Shown in pieces: positions 1 through 5,908 of a stretch of DNA of 5,908 nucleotides (position 1 is its first letter; each line of letters starts with the position of its first letter). Position numbers and translations under genes: made by a program. This DNA is from an uncultured bacterium (lineage in GTDB: Bacteria > Verrucomicrobiota > Kiritimatiellia > CAIKKV01 > CAITUY01). The stretch is taken from positions 1-5,908 of the forward strand of contig CAIZMS010000398.1 in NCBI GenBank assembly GCA_903934155.1, written 5' to 3'. The notes beneath the pieces are model-generated. The model did not search any database, was not told where the DNA came from, and saw only the letters and a list, made by a program, of their open reading frames with translations.

Positions 1-3000
1 GCCGACTATTTTTCCTCGGTCTGGCTCAATGGCGAGAAGCTCGGCGATCACGAGGGGTGTTTCACCCGGTTCGCCTTTGATGTGACCTCGCGCCTCAAGC
101 CGGGCAAGCCCAACCTGCTGGCGGTGAAGGTGACCTGTCCCGTATTGCCCAGAGACCGGGCGCTGCACGAGTACCACAAGGGCGCGTTTACCCTGACGTG
201 GTATGACAACCCGGGCGCGCGGTTCCAGCAGATGCCGATGGCTCTTACCTATGTCTGGGACGGCATTCCAGCCAGTGGCAATGCGGTGCTGACGATGGGC
301 TTGACCCGAGATGTCCGGCTCGAGGTCACGCCGCGTTGCTGGGTGGAAGATCTCTACGCCCACACCCGGACCCTCCACCCGGATGGCCGTGCCACCCTGG
401 TGGTTTCCGGCACGCTCCGGAACGAGACCGGTGCCGCGATGCGGCGGACGCTGAAGCTGGGGCTGACGCCGGCGAACTTCTCCGGCGCCGAACAGGCGGT
501 CCCCGAACGGGAGTTGACCCTGCAGCCCGGGGCCAATCCCTTCGACGTCGAAGTGACCGTCGAGAACGCCCGGCTCTGGTGGAGCTGGGACCTGGGCGCA
601 CAGAATCTCTATAACCTGAAGGCGCGCCTGGAGGGGGCCGCACCGGCGGAGAGCGACCTAAAGACGGTCCGCATCGGCATCCGTACGATCGAGCGCATGA
701 AGAATCTGGGCTATGTCCTCAACGGCAAGCCTTTCTTTGGCCGGGGGGTCTGGTATCCGATGGGCAGCTACTACAGTTCCCAGAATACGCGGGCGTTGCA
801 CGCGAAGGATCTCCTGCTCCTGCGTCACTGCAACGCTAACATGCTCGTGAGTTACACCTTCGTCGAGAAGCCCGCGTTCTACGAGCTGTGCGACGAGCTC
901 GGGCTCTTGCTTGAGATCGAGCTTCCGTTCAATCAGGCCGGTCCCCTCTGGCTCGCGAAGACCCCCCGGATCGGGCCGTACAAGGAGTCGGTTTCCGAAC
1001 ACGCCCGCAACATTATTCAACGATTGAGGTCCCACCCGGCCATTATCACCTGGGCACCGTACGCGGAATACGCCACGCCCGAGCTGAAGGAGGAACTCGA
1101 CACCCTGTTCCGCGAGCTCATTACGCGGGAAGCGCCGGGCACGGTTTACCACTGGGCCTTCTGCTCCGCCGGCGAGGATCATGTCTGGGTAGCCTCCGCC
1201 GGGCATACTTTTGTCCGCGACCTCCGGACGACCTTTGAGTGCGACCTGCCCTATGTGTCCGAATACGGATCCTGCGCCCTGTCCTCGTATGAGCGGATCC
1301 ACAAGTGGATGACGCCCGAGGAGGTCTGGTCGGAGCGGAATCCGAGGCAGGCAAGCGCCTTCCATCTGCCCATTGATTTGCGGGCGTATGCCTATCGGAC
1401 CTCGACGGGCGGCAACACGGCCATTTCCAATCTCCTGCACTACACCACCCAGCTCATAGACGGGGATGTCCGCTCGGGCAAGGAACTGGTGGAGGCGTCC
1501 CAGCTTTATCAATCCTTCAAGGCCCGCTACCAGAATGAGGTGTATCGGCGCAAGAAGTACGACAAGCTCCAGGGGGTCCGGTGGTGGGCCTACAAGGATC
1601 CGGCCCCGGTCAATGGGTGGGGGATCCTCGACTTCGACCAAGTCCCCAAGCAGGCCTACTACGAGTTCAAGCGCAACTTTGCGCCGCTGGCGATCGCGTT
1701 CGCCTATCGCGACGAGTTGTATCCGCAACCCGCCGGCGCTACCCTCAGGATTCCGGTTTGGCTGTTCAACGACCTGCGCGCCAAGGTGTCCCTTGATGTG
1801 CAGTGTGAGGTTCTCGACTTGCAGGGGCATCCGCTCTGGACTCGGAGTTTTCCGGTGGAGGTGGACGCGGATGCAAGCCGGGCGGTTGGCGAGGTCGAGT
1901 GGACACTGCCCGCCAGCGATACCGTGCAGGTCTACATGATGCGGGCCACGGCCCGGGAGCGCGGCGGGCCCCGCCACTGCGCCACCACGAAGTACGTCAA
2001 AGTCGTTCCGAAGGATGCGGCCGCCTTGGCGAAGGGGGTGCCCGACCTGGGGGTGCGGTGCCGTGTCCTGCTGATCGGCGACACGAAACTTGCCGCCGCC
2101 ATCGGGGCGCATCTGCGGGCGCTGAACGCCGAGACGGAGATCATCGATGTCGATCATTTCGAACGCCTGTCCGAGTTGCGCGACACGCGCGCCTTGCGGA
2201 GTAAATACGACGTCATCTGGCTGGCCTCGTTCGAGGCGCTCTGGAAACTGCTGGATGATGACATGGCCAACGGCCTGGCGCAGGCGGTCAGGGACGGGTG
2301 CGGGCTCGTGCATACAGGGGGGCGGTCGAGTTTCTCAGGGGTCTCGGTGTACGGCTCGTTCCTGGGGTTGATCCCGCTGGCGGAGGTCCTGCCGGTTAAG
2401 CTGAAGCCCGGGGCCGACTGGGTTCTCGATGTAAACCCGAAACTCATCCAGGTTCTCGAGAAGGGCTGGAGCGACTGTGGCCTGAAGAAAGCTGGATTCA
2501 AGGCGTTCAACGAAGTCGAGCCGAAACCCGGGGCCCAGGTGCTCATGCGGATCGGCGAAAAACCTCTCCTGGTCAGTGGCCGCCATGGCAAGGGGTACAC
2601 CCTCGCCTTGACCGCCTATACGCCCGAGGATGCGGGCTCCGCCCCCTGGCGGGCGTTCTACGGGCAGCTCCTCATGGCCGCGCGCGGCGACAATCCCCGC
2701 TATCGTTATGCCGCCGCGGGGGACAGCGATAAGCCGCAAATGCAACTCCTGAAGGAGCAGCCCGAGGCAGATCTGGCGTTGGGGTGCAAGGCGGTGGCGG
2801 TGCGGCTCCACGAGGATGGTGGAAAGTTCACCCTCGATCTCGCCAATGGCGGGCGCTTCGCACGCCTAATACGGCTCCGTGTTGAATGGCCGGACGAGGC
2901 AAGCGAGAAGGCCGTTGCGCTGCTTTACTCGGACAACTTTTTTGACCTCCTTCCGGGCGAGAAGAAGACGATCGAGGTGGAGGTGCGGCGGCTGGACGAG

Positions 3001-3087
3001 ACCGGCCGCACGCTGGAGGGGGTCCTCATCGTCGAGGGCGTCAATGTGGCGGAACAACGCATCCCCCTCCGGGTCACGGCCGAGTGA
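1..3087 (+). CDS. Glycoside hydrolase family 2 protein (beta-mannosidase/exo-glucosaminidase-like) with inserted GATase-like domain; 5' end missing
   Basis: The reading frame is open from base 1, so the start and any signal peptide lie outside the window; 1028 residues are visible. The GTG at 82 is internal, because the codons before it already encode GH2 sugar-binding sequence (VWLNGEKLGDHEG). Domains by eye: N-terminal jelly roll about 1-345; Ig-like about 346-690; TIM barrel about 700-1690; second Ig-like about 1690-2030; GATase-like domain about 2059-2690; C-terminal mannosidase-type Ig domain about 2760-3087 with YSDNFFDLLPGEKK (from 2926). The expected role is exo-hydrolysis of a beta-linked sugar from an oligosaccharide or glycan. 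The likely nucleophile is Glu at 1261-1263 (PYVSEYG). The likely acid/base is Glu at 1066-1068 (WAPYAEYA), 65 residues earlier, a normal GH2 spacing. Oddly, the Asn usually preceding the acid/base is Ala, and the clan GH-A Arg expected at 847-849 is Val. Substrate cannot be assigned. The family call is firm; activity is uncertain. Confidence 0.9.
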   Translation, partial: ADYFSSVWLNGEKLGDHEGCFTRFAFDVTSRLKPGKPNLLAVKVTCPVLPRDRALHEYHKGAFTLTWYDNPGARFQQMPMALTYVWDGIPASGNAVLTMGLTRDVRLEVTPRCWVEDLYAHTRTLHPDGRATLVVSGTLRNETGAAMRRTLKLGLTPANFSGAEQAVPERELTLQPGANPFDVEVTVENARLWWSWDLGAQNLYNLKARLEGAAPAESDLKTVRIGIRTIERMKNLGYVLNGKPFFGRGVWYPMGSYYSSQNTRALHAKDLLLLRHCNANMLVSYTFVEKPAFYELCDELGLLLEIELPFNQAGPLWLAKTPRIGPYKESVSEHARNIIQRLRSHPAIITWAPYAEYATPELKEELDTLFRELITREAPGTVYHWAFCSAGEDHVWVASAGHTFVRDLRTTFECDLPYVSEYGSCALSSYERIHKWMTPEEVWSERNPRQASAFHLPIDLRAYAYRTSTGGNTAISNLLHYTTQLIDGDVRSGKELVEASQLYQSFKARYQNEVYRRKKYDKLQGVRWWAYKDPAPVNGWGILDFDQVPKQAYYEFKRNFAPLAIAFAYRDELYPQPAGATLRIPVWLFNDLRAKVSLDVQCEVLDLQGHPLWTRSFPVEVDADASRAVGEVEWTLPASDTVQVYMMRATARERGGPRHCATTKYVKVVPKDAAALAKGVPDLGVRCRVLLIGDTKLAAAIGAHLRALNAETEIIDVDHFERLSELRDTRALRSKYDVIWLASFEALWKLLDDDMANGLAQAVRDGCGLVHTGGRSSFSGVSVYGSFLGLIPLAEVLPVKLKPGADWVLDVNPKLIQVLEKGWSDCGLKKAGFKAFNEVEPKPGAQVLMRIGEKPLLVSGRHGKGYTLALTAYTPEDAGSAPWRAFYGQLLMAARGDNPRYRYAAAGDSDKPQMQLLKEQPEADLALGCKAVAVRLHEDGGKFTLDLANGGRFARLIRLRVEWPDEASEKAVALLYSDNFFDLLPGEKKTIEVEVRRLDETGRTLEGVLIVEGVNVAEQRIPLRVTAE

Positions 3088-3091
3088 GGGA

Positions 3092-3098
3092 AAGGGAG
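3092..3098 (+). promoter_or_regulatory. Ribosome binding site of the URO-D-family gene
   Basis: AAGGGAG lies 5 bases before the ATG at 3104, in the 16-base gap after the GH2 stop codon. It fixes the start at 3104. The same frame is open further upstream inside the GH2 gene, but that part encodes low-complexity Arg-rich sequence, and family homology begins at MTSKQRLIAALE. The ATG at 3099 is out of frame. Confidence 0.75.
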
Positions 3099-3103
3099 AT
3101 GGA

Positions 3104-4261
3104 ATGACTTCAAAACAACGACTCATAGCGGCACTTGAACGACGTCAACCCGACAGGCTGCCCGTGACGACCCATCATGTCATGGACTATTTCCTGAAGA
3201 AGTATCTCGGGAATGCCGACACGGTGCAGTTCTTCGACCATTTCGGTATGGATGCGATCCAGTGGGTTGTGGCGCACCAGCCGGACGAACGCGCCGGCCA
3301 GCGGGTGGATCCCCGTCAGGGCAAGCTGGGATTCCTTGAAGCCCAACGGGTGGTGACAGATGCATGGCGCATCGAAAGCGAACCGGTGTCCGGCATGGAA
3401 TTCCCGACGACGCGGTACCGCTTCATTACCCCGAAGGGGGAGTTGAGCCTGGTGCTGCAATCCAACGAGTTCACCTCCTGGGTCACGGAGCATCTGATCA
3501 AGGAGAAGACCGATGTGGATCTCCTGGCTGAGTTCATGCCGACCCCGGTTTGTGATGTGGCCGCCGTCAACCGGGAGGCCGAGGCGTTCGGAGAGCGTGG
3601 GCTTATTCGCGGCCATGTGTGCACGTTCGACGTGTTCGGTCAACCCGGGTGTTGGCAGGATGCCTCCTGTTTGGTTGGGATCGAACGGCTGATCATGGAG
3701 ACCTTTGACGACCCCGGCTGGGTGCATACCCTCCTGAAGACCCTCCAGCGCCGCAAACTGGGCTACGTGCGCTCGATGAAAGGGGCGCGCTACGATCTCA
3801 CCGAATTCGGGGGCGGCGATGCCTCCTCGACGGTCATCTCGCCGGCCTTGTTCGCCGAATTCGTGGCTCCGTACGATGCCCCGGTCATTGCTGCGGCGCA
3901 TGAGGCTGGCCAGCGGATCGTCTATCACACCTGCGGCGGCATGATGCCCATCCTGGAGCAGATCGCCGACATGGGCCCCGATGCCATGGAGACGTTCACG
4001 CCGGTGGGGATGGGCGGGGATGTCGATCTGGCCGAGGCCAAGCGGCGAATCGGCGGGCGGGTCTGCATGATCGGCGGATTTGATCAGTTGCATTTCTTCA
4101 CCCAATGCACGCCCGCGCAAACGCGCCAGGAGGTGCGGCGATGCTTTGAGGCGGCCGGTTCGGGTGGCGGATTCATCCTTTGTCCCTCGGATCATTTCTT
4201 TGATGCGGAGCCGGGTCTGATCGCGGCGTTCGCCAACGAAGCGGCAAAATGTGTTTACTAA
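3104..4261 (+). CDS. Uroporphyrinogen decarboxylase superfamily protein, putative zinc/corrinoid-type methyltransferase
   Basis: A 385-residue protein of the URO-D / MtaA-MtbA methyltransferase superfamily. The family start (MTSKQRLIAALERRQPDRLPV) and the C-terminal barrel pattern are clear: GGGDASSTVISPALF (236-250), VYHTCGG (273-279), GGFDQLHFF (324-332) and GGGFILCPSDHFFDAEP (354-370). The N-terminal RQAGR motif of true heme-pathway HemE is absent, so a role in uroporphyrinogen decarboxylation is unlikely. It carries His275-x-Cys277 and, 83 residues later, Cys360. This matches the HxC...C zinc-ligand pattern of methylcobamide:thiol methyltransferases such as MtaA/MtbA, where zinc activates a thiol methyl acceptor. 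No signal peptide or membrane segment is visible, so it is probably cytoplasmic. It lies between a glycosidase and a sugar porter, 16 bases after the former and 31 before the latter, which suggests sugar catabolism. No corrinoid protein is encoded in the window. Superfamily is firm; methyl transfer is inferred and the substrate is unknown. Confidence 0.88.
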   Translation: MTSKQRLIAALERRQPDRLPVTTHHVMDYFLKKYLGNADTVQFFDHFGMDAIQWVVAHQPDERAGQRVDPRQGKLGFLEAQRVVTDAWRIESEPVSGMEFPTTRYRFITPKGELSLVLQSNEFTSWVTEHLIKEKTDVDLLAEFMPTPVCDVAAVNREAEAFGERGLIRGHVCTFDVFGQPGCWQDASCLVGIERLIMETFDDPGWVHTLLKTLQRRKLGYVRSMKGARYDLTEFGGGDASSTVISPALFAEFVAPYDAPVIAAAHEAGQRIVYHTCGGMMPILEQIADMGPDAMETFTPVGMGGDVDLAEAKRRIGGRVCMIGGFDQLHFFTQCTPAQTRQEVRRCFEAAGSGGGFILCPSDHFFDAEPGLIAAFANEAAKCVY

Positions 4262-4278
4262 ACCTTGGAAAACAGGGC

Positions 4279-4283
4279 AGGAG
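4279..4283 (+). promoter_or_regulatory. Ribosome binding site of the sugar porter gene
   Basis: AGGAG lies 9 bases before the ATG at 4293 and 12 before the adjacent in-frame ATG at 4296. It supports 4293 over the upstream in-frame GTG at 4251, which would overlap the end of the URO-D-family gene, has no Shine-Dalgarno match, and would only add 14 polar residues before the cytoplasmic N-terminus. Confidence 0.75.
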
Positions 4284-4292
4284 AAAAGCGGC

Positions 4293-5708
4293 ATGATGAC
4301 GGAACAAGACAAAGGATCGCGAGGCTACCTCGCCTTACTGGCTGGGGGCGCCGCATTGGGCGGCATGCTCTTCGGTTATGACACGGCCGTGATATCGGGT
4401 GCCATTGGCTATCTGAAGGACCACTTCCATCTGGCGGCCGACATGACGGGGTGGGCCGCCTCCAGCCTGTTGATCGGCTGCATGGCCGGGGCGTTGCTGG
4501 GCGGTCCCCTGAGCGATAAGTTCGGGCGCAAGCCGCTGCTGGTGGCCTGTGCCCTTATTTTCGCCCTGTCGGCCTTGGGCTCCGCGTTTGCTCCGGACAT
4601 GAACGTCTATTCCTGGAGTCGGCTTTTTGGCGGGCTGGGCATCGGGGCCGTTTCCGTCCTCTCGCCCCTTTACATCGCGGAAGTCTCCCCCGAGCGTGTT
4701 CGCGGCCGGTTGGTGGCCTTGTATCAATTGGCGCTGGTAGTCGGGATCCTGGCCTCGTTCTTCGTGAACATGCTGATCCAGCGGTATGGTTCGACGCTGC
4801 CGCCCGTGCAGGGGGAGTCCTGGAACGTAGCCTATGGATGGCGCTGGATGCTGGGGGTGCTCCTCGCTCCGTCCGCCTTGTTTGCGCTGGTCCTGATCCC
4901 GCTTCCGGAAAGCCCGCGGTGGCTGATGAAACGGGGTTTCCGTGACAGGGCCGAAAGGATCCTCGTGCGCGTGGGCGGGATGGCCGCGGCCCGGAAGGAA
5001 ATGGCGCAGATCGCGGAGTCGCTGAACGAGGAGGAAGGAAAACTCGCGGAACTATTTCATGGCGGATTCGGGCGCGCCATGGTGATCGGGACCCTCCTGG
5101 CGATCTTCAGCCAGTTTGGGGGGATCAATGCGATTATGTACTATGGGCCGATACTGTTCACGACGGCGGGGTCAGGGGAGGACCAGGCTTTCCTGAGTAC
5201 CGTGATCATCGGGTGCACCAATCTGCTGGCAACGTTCGGGGCGATCGCCCTGGTGGATAAAATAGGACGCAAGACGCTGCTGGTGGGCGGGGTTTCGATC
5301 CAGACGGCCGCCCTCGTCGCCGTGGCCGTGTCGTACCACCTGAACGCCCACCATTACCTGCTGCTCGCCTTCATCATCATGTTCATCATCGGTTTTGCAT
5401 CCTCGACAGGGGTCGTCACCTGGGTCGTCATTTCCGAGATATTCCCCACGAAGCTGCGCGGGGTGGCGATGGGCGTGGCGGTGCTGGCGTTGTGGGCGGC
5501 GGATTATGTCGTTTCCCAGACCTTCCCGATGCTCAACGAGGGGATCGGTCCCTCGAACACGTTCCTCTGTTATGCCGGGTGTTGCCTGGCCGGCCTGATC
5601 TTCACGATCCTGATGGTGCCGGAAACCAAGGGACGAACCTTGGAGGAGATTGAGGCATCGTGGATTCACGGAGCGTCCGGCGACAGCCCAGATAACGCGA
5701 CAAAGTAG
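4293..5708 (+). CDS. Sugar porter, major facilitator superfamily (XylE-like sugar/H+ symporter)
   Basis: A 471-residue inner-membrane protein with the hydrophobic pattern of a 12-helix transporter; length is typical of the family. Diagnostic sugar porter motifs are all present: LFGYDTAVISG in helix 1 (26-36), DKFGRK (75-80), SPERVRGRL (132-140), PESPRW (205-210), QFGGINAIMYYGP (274-286), DKIGRK (322-327), SEIFPTKLRG (381-390) and PETKGRTLEE (443-452). Compared from memory with E. coli XylE, the proton-coupling Asp27 corresponds to Asp30, and sugar contacts Gln168, Gln289, Asn294, Asn325 and Trp392 correspond to Gln145, Gln274, Asn279, Asn310 and Trp401. XylE Gln288 is replaced by Ser273. Conservation of the helix 1 Asp argues for proton-coupled uptake of a monosaccharide. 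Xylose or another aldose is plausible, but specificity cannot be read from sequence alone. It probably imports sugar released by the enzymes encoded beside it. The start at 4293 is chosen by its Shine-Dalgarno site. Confidence 0.93.
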   Translation: MMTEQDKGSRGYLALLAGGAALGGMLFGYDTAVISGAIGYLKDHFHLAADMTGWAASSLLIGCMAGALLGGPLSDKFGRKPLLVACALIFALSALGSAFAPDMNVYSWSRLFGGLGIGAVSVLSPLYIAEVSPERVRGRLVALYQLALVVGILASFFVNMLIQRYGSTLPPVQGESWNVAYGWRWMLGVLLAPSALFALVLIPLPESPRWLMKRGFRDRAERILVRVGGMAAARKEMAQIAESLNEEEGKLAELFHGGFGRAMVIGTLLAIFSQFGGINAIMYYGPILFTTAGSGEDQAFLSTVIIGCTNLLATFGAIALVDKIGRKTLLVGGVSIQTAALVAVAVSYHLNAHHYLLLAFIIMFIIGFASSTGVVTWVVISEIFPTKLRGVAMGVAVLALWAADYVVSQTFPMLNEGIGPSNTFLCYAGCCLAGLIFTILMVPETKGRTLEEIEASWIHGASGDSPDNATK

Positions 5709-5726
5709 GAACTCTGGCAGACCATT

Positions 5727-5730
5727 GGAG
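5727..5730 (+). promoter_or_regulatory. Ribosome binding site of the secreted-protein gene
   Basis: GGAG lies 8 bases before the ATG at 5739 in the 30-base gap after the porter stop codon. It favours 5739 over the in-frame ATG at 5757. Starting at 5739 also keeps Arg3 and His4, the positive end of the signal peptide. Confidence 0.65.
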
Positions 5731-5738
5731 ATTGGACT

Positions 5739-5908
5739 ATGATCAGGCATTGCGTAATGATCGTTTTTCTCGGATTGATTACGGCAGCCAGGGCAGGGGA
5801 TCTGGCGTTCAGTGATCCCGGGAACGTGGCGCCAGTTCCCGCGTACGCCGTGGGACAAGCGAGCCGCGCCCCGGATCTCGATGTGGCCCCCGGTTTTCAA
5901 AAGCCTCC
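5739..5908 (+). CDS. N-terminus of a secreted protein with signal peptide, function unknown; 3' end missing
   Basis: Only 56 codons are visible and the frame is open to the window edge. The protein begins MIRHCVMIVFLGLITAARA: a short positive start, a hydrophobic core and an ARA site before GDLAF, which is a standard signal peptidase I cleavage site after residue 19 (5795). Cys5 is before the hydrophobic core and is not in a lipobox, so a lipoprotein is unlikely. The mature part seen so far (GDLAFSDPGNVAP, then APDLDVAPGFQKP) is probably a linker before a domain. The closing PGFQKP resembles the FxxPP lead-in found ahead of the catalytic domain in some large exported glycosidases (for example GH106-type rhamnosidases), but this is a weak hint. 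Position at the end of a sugar-use operon favours an exported carbohydrate-active enzyme or binding protein. It is well supported as a real secreted gene, not as any named function. Confidence 0.72.
   Translation, partial: MIRHCVMIVFLGLITAARAGDLAFSDPGNVAPVPAYAVGQASRAPDLDVAPGFQKP

Noticed and set aside
658..2313. Antisense open frame of 551 codons opposite the GH2 gene
   Set aside because: It mirrors a strongly supported GC-rich gene; the product has no recognisable domain and is rich in Arg, Gly, Pro and Leu as expected of a complementary-strand shadow. A long open antisense frame is common in high-GC DNA.
2879..3103. Upstream extension of the URO-D-family frame into the GH2 gene
   Set aside because: The added 75 residues are Arg-rich shadow sequence of the GH2 C-terminal domain; the Shine-Dalgarno site and family homology both place the start at 3104.
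3104..4261. Annotation as heme-pathway uroporphyrinogen decarboxylase (HemE)
   Set aside because: The N-terminal RQAGR active-site motif is absent, an HxC...C zinc motif is present instead, and no heme genes are nearby.
4251..4292. Alternative GTG start of the sugar porter overlapping the URO-D-family stop
   Set aside because: There is no ribosome binding site ahead of it and the 14 extra residues have no family counterpart; AGGAG at 4279-4283 points to the ATG at 4293.
3110..4312. Antisense open frame of 400 codons covering the whole URO-D-family gene
   Set aside because: Same explanation: it is opposite a gene with clear family motifs, and its translation shows no recognisable fold, signal peptide or motif.
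5712..5730. Possible small hairpin (CTCTGG / CCA...GAG) between the porter and the next gene
   Set aside because: The stem is short and interrupted, with no U-tract, and it overlaps the ribosome binding site; too weak to call a terminator or a regulatory hairpin.
5172..5900. Antisense open frame of 242 codons across the end of the porter gene and the start of the secreted-protein gene
   Set aside because: Its translation is polar and His/Arg/Gly-rich with no family resemblance, and it conflicts with two supported + strand genes.

Overview
The window is a tightly packed, GC-rich bacterial fragment. It holds four genes, all on the + strand and all apparently in one operon devoted to carbohydrate use. 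The first gene is cut by the left edge and the last by the right edge. The gaps between genes are only 16, 31 and 30 bases, each holding a Shine-Dalgarno-like sequence. I see no terminator, RNA gene, CRISPR array, insertion sequence or other mobile-element signature. No stretch over 300 bases lacks a gene.

Layout: (1) positions 1-3087, a large glycoside hydrolase family 2 (GH2) protein of the beta-mannosidase / exo-glucosaminidase architecture, lacking its N-terminal start. A glutamine-amidotransferase-like domain is inserted near its C-terminal end, and its active-site motifs are altered. (2) 3104-4261, a protein of the uroporphyrinogen decarboxylase (URO-D) superfamily. It is not HemE; it looks like the zinc- and corrinoid-linked methyltransferase branch (MtaA/MtbA-like). 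(3) 4293-5708, a 12-helix sugar porter of the major facilitator superfamily, close in motifs to the xylose/H+ symporter XylE. (4) 5739-5908, the start of a secreted protein with a clear signal peptide, function not determinable from this piece.

A plausible joint role is release of a sugar by the GH2 enzyme and the secreted protein, uptake by the porter, and a further step by the URO-D-family protein, possibly removal of a methyl group from a methylated sugar or related compound. That last step is inference. The absence of SusC/SusD genes in this window, the use of an MFS sugar porter, and the pairing of a GH2 fusion with a URO-D-family gene bring to mind the Planctomycetota-Verrucomicrobiota-Lentisphaerota-Kiritimatiellota group more than Bacteroidota. 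This is recall of general patterns, not a computed placement.
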